Source: an uncultured Selenomonadales bacterium (GTDB lineage: Bacteria; Bacillota; Negativicutes; Selenomonadales; Selenomonadaceae). Taken from it: 6,440 nucleotides of DNA. The notes beneath the pieces were generated by a model. That model ran no database searches. It was not told where the DNA came from and saw only the letters and a program-made list of their open reading frames with translations. This document shows positions 1 to 5,806 of this stretch, one piece after another (position 1 is the stretch's first letter; every line of letters begins with the position of its first letter). Position numbers and translations under genes: made by a program. Where the stretch lies: NCBI GenBank assembly GCA_947305445.1, contig CAMZDU010000066.1:1-6440 (forward strand). Reading direction: 5' to 3'.

Positions 1-921
1 GCTGTGCAAACTCTCTCTCGATTGAATCGCACTCATCAAGGAAAGATTGATACTTTTATTTTGGACTTCATAAACACGCAGGAAGACATTCAAGAAGCGT
101 TTCAGCCGTTCTATCAAGAAACTATGCTGGAGAGTGAAATCAACACAGACTTGCTTTATCAAGTGCAAAAAAATCTGCGCGGCTATTGCGTTTACTCCGA
201 TGAAGATATTAATTTTTTTGCTAAGGAATATTTCGGCAAAAGTAATATGGGACGCATGACAAGTATCTTAAAACCCGTCGCCGACCGTTATAATAAGTTG
301 ACTGCCGACGAGCGTTACAACTTCCGCCGCTTGTGCCGCAATATGATTAAGTGGTACGGTTACATTGCTCAAGTCGTGCGCATGTTTGATGAAGACTTGC
401 ATAAGGAATATATTTTTTTAAGCTATCTGATAAAGCTCATTCCGTCCGATAAAATGCAGATGATTGACCTTGAAGGCAAACTGCAACTGGAGTATTATAA
501 ATTGCAAGAGACGTTTAAAGGGGCAATCGCGCTGAAAGAGGAAACCAGCTCTTACTTACCCGCTAAAGCTAAAGGCGCGGCAAAGTCCGAAGATGAAAAG
601 CCCCTCGATGAAATTATCAGGAAGATAAATGAGCAATACAAAGGCAAATTTACCGAAGCCGACAAGGTGTTATTGACGACACTCCGAGCAAAGCTCATGA
701 ACAACACCAAGCTACAGACCATGGCAAAAACCAGCGACCCGCAAATTTTTGCAGAGAGCCTCTTTCCAACCGAATTCCATTCAACAGCTTTGGACAGCTA
801 CATCGAATCGCAAGAAACTTACGCCACTCTATTTGAAGACCAAGCTAAGTACAACGCCATTATGCATGCTCTTGGCAGTATCCTATACCGTGAAATGCGA
901 ATGAATCTACATTCAGCGTGA
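1..921 (+). CDS. hsdR: Type I restriction enzyme R subunit (HsdR), C-terminal part, 5' truncated by window
   Basis: The reading frame is open from base 1 and stops with TGA at 919-921, so about 306 C-terminal residues of a protein normally near 1000 residues are visible. Residues 2-12 read VQTLSRLNRTH, the typical helicase motif VI of HsdR translocase subunits, followed by the usual GK...DTFILDFIN transition out of the second RecA-like domain. The rest is charged and helical, with a low-complexity linker around residues 187-203, matching the C-terminal helical region that docks HsdR on the HsdM/HsdS methylase core. In the complete enzyme HsdR cuts unmodified DNA after ATP-driven translocation. 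The nuclease and Walker motifs lie upstream, outside the window, as would hsdM and hsdS. The GTG at base 4 is an internal valine, not a start. The stretch is more AT-rich than most of the window (bases 1-60 are 38% GC). A related SF2 helicase-nuclease is possible but less likely. Confidence 0.88.
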   Translation, partial: AVQTLSRLNRTHQGKIDTFILDFINTQEDIQEAFQPFYQETMLESEINTDLLYQVQKNLRGYCVYSDEDINFFAKEYFGKSNMGRMTSILKPVADRYNKLTADERYNFRRLCRNMIKWYGYIAQVVRMFDEDLHKEYIFLSYLIKLIPSDKMQMIDLEGKLQLEYYKLQETFKGAIALKEETSSYLPAKAKGAAKSEDEKPLDEIIRKINEQYKGKFTEADKVLLTTLRAKLMNNTKLQTMAKTSDPQIFAESLFPTEFHSTALDSYIESQETYATLFEDQAKYNAIMHALGSILYREMRMNLHSA

Positions 922-993
922 TGCGCTCGGAGCTTTCGACGAGTGCCGATCGTCTCGTTAACAAACTCTGTCGAGAAATTTTCAACCCGTAGA
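922..993. other. Convergent intergenic spacer with weak hairpins
   Basis: This 72-base gap separates the ends of the restriction gene and the convergent prepilin peptidase gene. It holds a 7-bp hairpin (923-929 with 940-946, one G-T pair) without a following T run. A second, weaker one (TCTCG 953-957 with CGAGA 972-976) is followed by AATTTT. The second could be a poor terminator for the plus-strand gene. Neither is convincing, and no gene or repeat is visible here. Confidence 0.3.
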
Positions 994-1599
994 CTAATCG
1001 TTCAGCAAAACATAAATTGCCGCAAGCGCGAAGTAAGGGCCGTAAGCAAAGTAACTGTTGCGGTTTTTTTGTTTTGACAAAATCATCAGCAGTGCCACAA
1101 GCCCGCCAGCTATCGTTCCGATTAAGACGACCGACAAAAGTTTTTCGCAACCGAGCCACACGCCCAGTGCCGCAATCAATTTCACGTCGCCGCCGCCGAG
1201 TGCGCCCTTTGATATAAGCGCGAGCAACAAAAAAAATCCGCCGCCGATTATCGCCGCCAATGCATGGTCAATCGCGTCGAAGTTCGCTTGCCACACGAAA
1301 ACCGCGCCGATTATCGCTAAAGGCATCGTCATCGCGTCGAAGAGCATATACTGCTCGAAGTCGGTCACCGTCATCAGCGCGAGCAAAAATATCGCCGCTG
1401 TCACGAAAAAATTTTCCGACAAGTAATTTAAAATTGTCAGTGCGAAAAACAAAATCGGTCGGCGGAAACGTGCGCGGCTTGCAATTTCATTCGGTAAGGA
1501 CAGCTCCGCGCTCGACCGATACAATCTGTCAATCCACAGCGAGCCGACAACCGTCATCACCGCCGCAAGCGTTGCGCCAAAAAAAATTTCGGTCGTCAT
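994..1599 (-). CDS. Short prepilin peptidase (type IV leader peptidase, A24 family)
   Basis: This 201-residue, very hydrophobic protein belongs to the A24 aspartic membrane peptidases that cleave leader peptides of type IV pilins and pseudopilins at the inner membrane. Both catalytic aspartates are visible: D80 in TVTDFEQ and D138 in the signature GGGDVK (135-140), followed by LIAALGVWLG. The ending FAYGPYFALAA (184-194) matches the family's usual GP-F-A-A segment. About six membrane segments are apparent. Full-length PilD/ComC enzymes have some 250-290 residues with an N-terminal methylase domain carrying four cysteines. Here that part is a short vestige (GSLWIDRLYRS, 19-29), and the only cysteine is C151, so N-methylation is unlikely. 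The ATG at 1599 has AAAGGAG eight bases upstream (1608-1614). It lies 69 bases downstream of the PAP2 gene on the same strand, behind a terminator-like hairpin, and no pilin gene adjoins it. Short CpaA/TadV-type peptidases are the alternative family placement. Confidence 0.85.
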   Translation of the reverse strand: MTTEIFFGATLAAVMTVVGSLWIDRLYRSSAELSLPNEIASRARFRRPILFFALTILNYLSENFFVTAAIFLLALMTVTDFEQYMLFDAMTMPLAIIGAVFVWQANFDAIDHALAAIIGGGFFLLLALISKGALGGGDVKLIAALGVWLGCEKLLSVVLIGTIAGGLVALLMILSKQKNRNSYFAYGPYFALAAIYVLLND

Positions 1600-1636
1600 G
1601 TAAACTGCTCCTTTCCCGGCACTCCGAAAAAAATTT

Positions 1637-1662
1637 CTCCCGTCAAAAAAATTTGGCGGGAG
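1637..1662 (-). terminator. Rho-independent terminator after the PAP2 gene, probably bidirectional
   Basis: An 11-bp stem (1637-1647 pairing with 1652-1662, one G-T pair, GC-rich base CTCCCG/CGGGAG) closes a 4-base loop. On the minus strand it begins 6 bases past the PAP2 stop codon and is followed by AAA then seven Ts. On the plus strand it is followed directly by eight Ts (1663-1670), so it could stop transcripts from either side. Because the prepilin peptidase lies just beyond it and no promoter is evident in between, partial read-through is likely. Confidence 0.75.
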
Positions 1663-1668
1663 TTTTTT

Positions 1669-2610
1669 TTACAGCTTGAAACGCTCTTCAACTTTGGTGA
1701 ATATCAGCGGAATCACGAACAGTATCGAGAAGAACGGCAGAAAGGCTTTGAAGAACTTGTACGCGCCGATGCCGAGGAAAATTTTCAGCAACGGATAAAT
1801 CGCCACAGCTATCACGCCCAGAACCGCGAAACCGATTATGATTCTGCGCAGACGGGTTATCGGCGTAACTTTCGTTTTAAAATTTATAAACTTCTGTTCG
1901 AGAAATTGTCCGAGGAAAAACGCCAGCCCGAATCCCAGCGCGTCGAAGGCGTCCGCACGAGCCATGAGCGGGTCAACGATTAATTGCCCGTTAAAAATTT
2001 CTTCCGGATACGGCTTGAAGTACAAGTACATGAAAATTGCCGCGACGACCACAAGTCCGACGATAAAGAAAATGAATTGCCGCTCCGTGTCGCGACCGAT
2101 CCAGGCCAAAATTTTTTCAGCAACGAAAAATAATCCGACTGAATACAAAATGGCGAACAACACGTCTTGGGGAGTGTGCACGCCCAAAAAATTTCGGCTG
2201 AAGGCGACGAGCAACACTATCGCCGCGCACGGGACGATCAGTTTCGGCAATGTCTTGCGGTAGAAGAATGCAAAGCCGCCATAAATCGCCGTGGCAAATT
2301 GCGTGTGTCCGCTCGGAAACGACCAGCTCGATGCCTTGGCTTGAGCGGCCTCCGCCGGAATCAGCTCGACGTCTTTAAACCACGGACGGTAGACGCACAG
2401 CGTGCCTTTTATCAACTCGTTGATTACGCGGCCGCACGTCGCATTGAACAGCAGGAAGATCCCCGCCGGCTTGTTAATGCACCAGAACAAAATCGCGGGT
2501 ATCGCTGCCGTCAGCGGACTTTTCGGCAACACGCTCACCAGCGCAAAGAAAGTTTCGCCGCCGTAATTTTCGCGCAAGCCCTGCAGAAAAATTAAGTAAT
2601 CTATGTCCAC
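1669..2610 (-). CDS. PAP2-family membrane phosphatase
   Basis: This is a 313-residue integral membrane protein with all three motifs of the PAP2/lipid phosphate phosphatase superfamily: K68-x6-R75-P76, P99-S100-G101-H102, and S138-R139-x5-H145-x3-D149. H102 and H145 are the expected acid/base and nucleophile. Such enzymes hydrolyse phosphate from phosphatidic acid, undecaprenyl pyrophosphate or lipid A-type substrates at the membrane face; the sequence does not fix the substrate. After the PAP2 domain (about 30-170) come further membrane segments (about 178-198, 222-240, 257-280 and 287-305), an extension beyond the minimal domain. GTG at 2610 is chosen as start: it gives MDIDYLIFL and begins 14 bases after the upstream stop, with a GAGG-GG stretch upstream, though spaced somewhat far. 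An in-frame TTG at 2682 would overlap purH by 58 bases and lacks a ribosome binding site. It is probably cotranscribed with purH. Confidence 0.88.
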   Translation of the reverse strand: MDIDYLIFLQGLRENYGGETFFALVSVLPKSPLTAAIPAILFWCINKPAGIFLLFNATCGRVINELIKGTLCVYRPWFKDVELIPAEAAQAKASSWSFPSGHTQFATAIYGGFAFFYRKTLPKLIVPCAAIVLLVAFSRNFLGVHTPQDVLFAILYSVGLFFVAEKILAWIGRDTERQFIFFIVGLVVVAAIFMYLYFKPYPEEIFNGQLIVDPLMARADAFDALGFGLAFFLGQFLEQKFINFKTKVTPITRLRRIIIGFAVLGVIAVAIYPLLKIFLGIGAYKFFKAFLPFFSILFVIPLIFTKVEERFKL

Positions 2611-2624
2611 AACTAACCGCCGCC

Positions 2625-3782
2625 TCAGTGATGAAATAATCTTATGTGCGTGAAAGCCATTGCGATATTGTACTTGTCGCAAGTTTCGATAACGTTGTCG
2701 TCGCGGATTGAGCCGCCCGTCTGCGCAATAAAATCTACGCCGGAGAGGTGAGCGCGCTCGATGTTGTCGCCGAACGGGAAGAACGCATCAGAGGCTAACG
2801 ACACGCCGCGCAAATTTTTCAGCCAAGAAATTTTTTCGTCGGCGGTGAACGGCGCGGGCTTGACGGTGAATAAATTTTCCCAAGTCTCCTCGAAAGTTTC
2901 GCCGCCGAGATAAACGTCAATCGCGTTGTCGCGGTCGGGACGTTTGACGCCGCGTTTAAACGGCAACTCCAAAACTTTCGGGCATTGCCGCAGAAACCAG
3001 AAGTCGGCTTTGTTTCCGGCAAGCCGCGTGCAGTGGACGCGACTTTGTTGCCCCGCACCTATGCCGATTGCTTGACCGCCCTTCGCGTAGCAGACTGAAT
3101 TCGATTGCGTGTACTTTAGCGTTATCAGCGCGGTGAGCAGGTCGCGGCGAGCTTCGGGCGTGAAATTTTTATTGCGGGTCGGCACATCAGCTAAGCACTC
3201 GTCGGAAATTTTTACGTCGTTGCGTTTCTGCTCGAAGGTCACGCCGAAAACTTGTTTGCGCTCAACGGTGGGCGGTTCGTAATCCGAATTCATCTTCAGC
3301 ACAAGATAATTGCCGCCGCGTTTCGACTTGAGAATCTCCAAAGCTTTCGGCGAATAACTCGGAGCAATGACGCCGTCTGAAACTTCGCGCTTGAGATAAG
3401 CGGCGGTCGGCTCGTCGCACTCGTCAGAGAGAATCGCGAAGTCGCCGTAAGAACTCATGCGATCCGCGCCGCGTGCGCGAATGTAAGCCGTCGCCTGCGC
3501 TGAAAGTTCGACGTCCTCGGCGAAGTAAATTTTTTTCAGCACGTCGTCGAGCGACTCGGCAACGGCGGCACCGGCAGGGCTGACATGTTTAAACGACGCG
3601 GCGGCAGGTAAATTTGTCGCCTCGCGCAGTTCGCGGACGAGCTGCCAACCGTTAAGCGCGTCCAGCAAGTTGATGTAGCCCGGACGTCCGTTGAGCACCT
3701 CGAACGGCAACGCACCGTTTTCCGCAAAAACTTTCGCGGGCTTTTGATTGGGGTTGCAACCGTATTTTAATTCCAATTCCAT
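2625..3782 (-). CDS. purH: Stand-alone AICAR transformylase (PurH C-terminal domain family)
   Basis: The 385-residue product matches the formyltransferase half of PurH, which transfers a formyl group from 10-formyl-THF to AICAR in the next-to-last step of IMP synthesis in the cytosol. It opens with MELELKYGCNPNQKPAKVF, as in PurH after the cyclohydrolase domain. It carries the catalytic Lys-His pair in ASFKHVSPAGAA (K65, H66), then RMSSYGDFA (108-116), SNSVCYAKGGQAIGIGAGQQ (227-246), SDAFFPFGDNIERA (331-344) and QTGGSIRDD (354-362). It ends NIAMAFTHIRLFHH, close to the family's NIAMVFTG-RHFRH. The N-terminal IMP cyclohydrolase domain of bifunctional PurH is absent, and the length equals known monofunctional proteins, so this is not a truncation. 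ATG at 3782 has GAGGTGA five bases upstream (3788-3794). Upstream in-frame codons to 3902 are not protein-like. It is the first gene of the leftward group. No purine riboswitch or clear promoter was recognised in its 93-base upstream region. Confidence 0.92.
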   Translation of the reverse strand: MELELKYGCNPNQKPAKVFAENGALPFEVLNGRPGYINLLDALNGWQLVRELREATNLPAAASFKHVSPAGAAVAESLDDVLKKIYFAEDVELSAQATAYIRARGADRMSSYGDFAILSDECDEPTAAYLKREVSDGVIAPSYSPKALEILKSKRGGNYLVLKMNSDYEPPTVERKQVFGVTFEQKRNDVKISDECLADVPTRNKNFTPEARRDLLTALITLKYTQSNSVCYAKGGQAIGIGAGQQSRVHCTRLAGNKADFWFLRQCPKVLELPFKRGVKRPDRDNAIDVYLGGETFEETWENLFTVKPAPFTADEKISWLKNLRGVSLASDAFFPFGDNIERAHLSGVDFIAQTGGSIRDDNVIETCDKYNIAMAFTHIRLFHH

Positions 3783-3820
3783 TTTAATCACCTCGGCGGG
3801 AAAAATTCTGCACGCGTCGA

Positions 3821-3848
3821 TTGTCCCCTGCCGAGTTCGTGATATAAT
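3821..3848 (+). promoter_or_regulatory. Extended -10 promoter for the kinase gene
   Basis: TATAAT at 3843-3848 is a perfect -10 box, preceded by the extended element TGA (3840-3842). A partial -35, TTGTCC (3821-3826), lies 16 bases upstream. Transcription would start near 3855, giving a very short leader of about 20 bases to the ATG at 3876. It sits in the divergent gap between purH and the kinase. I saw no equally clear promoter on the minus strand. Confidence 0.7.
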
Positions 3849-3863
3849 GGCGGAAAAATTTGC

Positions 3864-3868
3864 GGAGG
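3864..3868 (+). promoter_or_regulatory. Ribosome binding site preceding ATG 3876
   Basis: GGAGG stands seven bases before ATG 3876, ideal spacing. This site matters because it points to an ATG that is not in the kinase reading frame (see the 10-codon ORF). The GTG at 3910, first possible start in the kinase frame, has only AAGG (3892-3895) 14 bases upstream, a poor match. Confidence 0.75.
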
Positions 3869-3875
3869 CGATCTC

Positions 3876-3908
3876 ATGACTAAAACCGACGAAGGCGACC
3901 AAGTGTAA
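3876..3908 (+). other. 10-codon ORF in front of the kinase: frameshifted true start or leader peptide
   Basis: ATG 3876 encodes MTKTDEGDQV and stops at TAA 3906-3908, one base before the GTG (3910) that opens the kinase frame. The kinase frame itself is closed upstream by TGA at 3877-3879. Removing one base in the short A run 3882-3885 would join the two frames as MTKPTKATKCNVLVVGD, a plausible N-terminus for this family. So either the genome or the sequence carries a one-base insertion, or the ORF is a leader peptide whose stop lets ribosomes restart at GTG 3910. The sequence alone cannot decide. Confidence 0.45.
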
Positions 3909-3909
3909 C

Positions 3910-4839
3910 GTGCTGGTCGTCGGTGATATTATGATGGATAAATATTATTACGGCGACGTTCGCAAATTCGCCAGCGACGCGCCCGTTCCCGTGGCGAAAA
4001 TCGTCAAGCGGCGCACGAGCCTCGGTGCGGCGGCCAACATTGCAAACAACTTGTCGAATCTGGGTTGCAAGACGGCGGTGGCCGGTTTCGTCGGCGACGA
4101 CCATAATTTTGAGACGCTGTCCACTCAACTTTACGAGAGCGGCATTGATCAGGACGGTTTGATTGCGACGAAATGGCCGACCACGACTAAAGTCCGAATC
4201 ATGAGCGGGCACGTGCAAATGTTCCGCATGGATTTTGAAGACATGGCTCCGCGCACTGAAGAGCAATTCGAGGCGTTAAAAAATTTCGTCAAGCGTCGGC
4301 TCAATGACAGCTTGGACGCGATAGTTTTAGCCGACTACGAAAAGGGCGTCTGCACGGAGAGATTTTGCGCTTCAGTCATAAAGGCGGCGCACAATCACGG
4401 CGTGCCGGTCGTCGTCATGCCTTACGGTCAGCAGTGGATTAAATATTCGCAAGCCGACTACATCACGCCGAACGTCGCCAAGATAAATAAAATTTTGCTC
4501 AGCCCGATTCCCACCGACGACGACGACGCTGCCGAACGCGCCGGCCGTTACATCATGCGCAAGTTTAAAATCAAAAACGTTTTGGCGACGCGCTCGGCTT
4601 CGGGCATCACGCTCGTCACGGAAGACTACGCCTATCATCTGCCGACGCGTGCACAGGAAGTTTTCGACAGCGCAGGTGCGGGCGATACCGTTGCGGCGGT
4701 CTTCGCGATAGCTCTTGCCGGCGGACTTAAACCGGTCGACGGCGCGTATATCGCAAACCTTGCGGCGGGAATTGTCCTGCGAAAAGCCGGCACATACGCC
4801 ATAACCCGCGACGACATTTTAAATGCGATTGGTGATTAG
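3910..4839 (+). CDS. rfaE1: RfaE1/HldE-type heptose-7-phosphate kinase-like protein (PfkB/ribokinase fold)
   Basis: The 309-residue product is a PfkB carbohydrate kinase most like the kinase half of HldE, which phosphorylates D-glycero-D-manno-heptose 7-phosphate at C1 for ADP-heptose and LPS core synthesis. Seen: VVGDIMMDKYYYG (3-15), APVPV (24-28), GAAANIANNLSNLG (39-52), ADYEKGV (141-147), TPN (186-188) and GAGDT (256-260) with the probable catalytic base D259. The nucleotidyltransferase half of HldE is absent, as in monofunctional RfaE1/HldA. Several conserved HldE positions differ: the DPKG loop reads MPYG (170-173), the Glu of NxxE is Lys (N188, K191), and GGAAN is GAAAN. The substrate is therefore uncertain and activity is not assured. 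The start is doubtful: GTG 3910 is the first start in this frame but sits at the first beta strand and has no good ribosome binding site, while a good one serves the out-of-frame ATG at 3876. The stop TAG lies inside an inverted repeat. Confidence 0.82.
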   Translation: MLVVGDIMMDKYYYGDVRKFASDAPVPVAKIVKRRTSLGAAANIANNLSNLGCKTAVAGFVGDDHNFETLSTQLYESGIDQDGLIATKWPTTTKVRIMSGHVQMFRMDFEDMAPRTEEQFEALKNFVKRRLNDSLDAIVLADYEKGVCTERFCASVIKAAHNHGVPVVVMPYGQQWIKYSQADYITPNVAKINKILLSPIPTDDDDAAERAGRYIMRKFKIKNVLATRSASGITLVTEDYAYHLPTRAQEVFDSAGAGDTVAAVFAIALAGGLKPVDGAYIANLAAGIVLRKAGTYAITRDDILNAIGD

Positions 4840-4873
4840 CGGATACTTTCTTCGCCGCCATTCACTAATCACC
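4831..4873. repeat. Perfect 9-bp inverted repeat spanning the kinase stop codon
   Basis: GGTGATTAG (4831-4839) pairs exactly with CTAATCACC (4865-4873) around a 25-base centre. The left arm contains the kinase TAG stop. No T run follows, so it is not a standard intrinsic terminator. A smaller alternative stem GCGG (4839-4842) with CCGC (4855-4858) is possible. It lies just upstream of the flagellar promoter, so either a transcript-end hairpin or a protein-binding site could fit. Confidence 0.5.
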
Positions 4874-4889
4874 GTCTCTGCACTGCGTA

Positions 4890-4917
4890 TTGACAAAGCG
4901 TCTTGGTGGTGTAGAAT
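4890..4917 (+). promoter_or_regulatory. Sigma-A/sigma-70-type promoter for flbD-fliL-fliM
   Basis: A perfect -35 TTGACA (4890-4895) is followed after 16 bases by TAGAAT (4912-4917), one mismatch from TATAAT. The start would be near 4924, leaving an untranslated leader of about 88 bases before flbD. The box is not of the flagellar sigma-28 kind (TAAA / GCCGATAA). Confidence 0.75.
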
Positions 4918-5011
4918 ATTTGTCTCAAAATTTTTACTCTGCTATTGAAAGGGATTTAATCTTTTGCGGCGAAGTTTTTTTTATGGAAAAACGCTTACAG
5001 GAGGTCAATTC

Positions 5012-5212
5012 ATGATTAAGCTCACGAAATTCAATTCGGATTCGAACAAACACGGCGAATTCATTCTCAACGCAGAATTGATTCAAACAATCGAGTCGAC
5101 ACCCGACACGGTCATCACGCTTGTCAACGAGAAAAAATTCATCGTTGAGGAGGCCGCTGAAGATGTCGTGCGCCGCGTGATGAAATATCGCCGTGCACTT
5201 AAACAACTGTAA
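5012..5212 (+). CDS. flbD: Flagellar protein FlbD / SwrD
   Basis: This 66-residue protein is FlbD, called SwrD in Bacillus, where it raises flagellar motor power for swarming, probably through the stator. The core shows MIKLTKFN, EFILNAELIQTIESTPDTV (16-34) and ITLVNEKKFIVEE, then a helix DVVRRVMKYRRALKQL. The spacing between MIKLT and the ILNAELI motif is several residues longer than usual (NSDSNKHGEF), a likely surface loop. ATG 5012 is chosen because AGGAGGT (4999-5005) lies six bases upstream; a TTG at 4964 would add residues unlike the family. fliL follows after 18 bases, and the order flbD-fliL-fliM is conserved in Firmicutes flagellar operons. Here flgE does not precede it; flbD appears to be first in its transcription unit. 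Confidence 0.94.
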   Translation: MIKLTKFNSDSNKHGEFILNAELIQTIESTPDTVITLVNEKKFIVEEAAEDVVRRVMKYRRALKQL

Positions 5213-5230
5213 TCGTGGAGGGAAACTGTT

Positions 5231-5770
5231 ATGCCTGATGAAGAAAACGTTGACGTTGTTGCCCCACAACCTCCCGTGCAGTCGTCCAAAAAGAAACAAA
5301 TCATACTGATTGTCGTCTTGGTGATAGTCGGCTTGGCATTGGCGGCCGGTATTTCACTCTTCGTCGTGACAAAATTTATGGGCGACATTCCCGGCGGCTC
5401 CGGCTACGAAGAAGGCGGCGAACCCCGCTATCACGATGCGGGTGTCTTCGTCAAAATCGGCGACCCAAAAGAAGGTATCCTCGTCAATGTCGGCGGCCCG
5501 CGTAGCGGCAAATATCTCAAAGCCAGCATTATTGTCGAGTTTAATCCCAGCAAAAAATCCGTCATAAACGAAGAAACTCACGCGCTCCAGCCCGACGCCG
5601 AAGTTAAAGTCAACGACGTTGCAACTCAGTTCCTGCGCGCCACGAAGCTTGAAGACTTCGACGCCGATAAGCAGGACGAATTCAAAAAGCAACTTAAAGA
5701 CGCACTCAACGCCGCGCTCGGCGGTGGTTCCGTCTATGACATTTACATCACCAGTTTCCTCTTGCAATGA
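5231..5770 (+). CDS. fliL: Flagellar basal body-associated protein FliL
   Basis: The 179-residue product has the FliL layout: a short charged cytoplasmic N-terminus (1-22) with KKK at 20-22, one membrane helix (about 23-47), a Gly/Glu-rich linker (52-66), then the extracytoplasmic domain. That domain includes the family strand GKYLKASIIVEF (93-104) and the typical end LKDALNAALGGGSVYDIYITSFLLQ, cited here as positions 155-179, resembling the usual VYFTDFVVQ finish. FliL surrounds the MotAB stator at the motor and stabilises it or raises its torque. The loop VNVGGPRSG (86-93) before the conserved strand is Gly-rich, where many homologues have a shorter N-L-A-D-type turn. ATG 5231 has GGAGGG (5217-5222) eight bases upstream. 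It lies 18 bases after flbD and 36 before fliM, clearly one operon. Confidence 0.95.
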   Translation: MPDEENVDVVAPQPPVQSSKKKQIILIVVLVIVGLALAAGISLFVVTKFMGDIPGGSGYEEGGEPRYHDAGVFVKIGDPKEGILVNVGGPRSGKYLKASIIVEFNPSKKSVINEETHALQPDAEVKVNDVATQFLRATKLEDFDADKQDEFKKQLKDALNAALGGGSVYDIYITSFLLQ

Positions 5771-5792
5771 GTTTTTCGTTGCGCCACGGATT

Positions 5793-5800
5793 GAGGAGGT
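5793..5800 (+). promoter_or_regulatory. Strong ribosome binding site that fixes the fliM TTG start
   Basis: GAGGAGGT ends six bases before TTG 5807. It is the best Shine-Dalgarno match near fliM and decides the non-ATG start, since the conserved FliM N-terminus begins right there and no ATG lies in frame before the conserved EQIDALL motif. Confidence 0.85.
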
Positions 5801-5806
5801 AAAAAC

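Noticed and set aside
923..946. 7-bp hairpin just after hsdR considered as an intrinsic terminator
   Set aside because: One G-T pair, a 10-base loop and no T run on either side; not sufficient for a terminator call.
860..1159. Minus-strand open frame overlapping the ends of hsdR and the prepilin peptidase
   Set aside because: It overlaps two supported genes, lacks a ribosome binding site, and the translation is basic and low in protein-like character.
1058..2595. Several plus-strand open frames opposite the prepilin peptidase and PAP2 genes
   Set aside because: They are antisense shadows rich in Ser/Arg/Pro, with no motif, while the minus-strand frames carry complete catalytic motifs.
2611..2682. 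Longer PAP2 start at TTG 2682
   Set aside because: It would overlap purH by 58 bases, has no ribosome binding site, and adds residues not needed by the family.
4513..4530. GAC repeat run encoding Asp residues in the kinase, considered as a slippage repeat
   Set aside because: Only about four units, in frame, and within a variable acidic loop; slippage would change length without breaking the frame.
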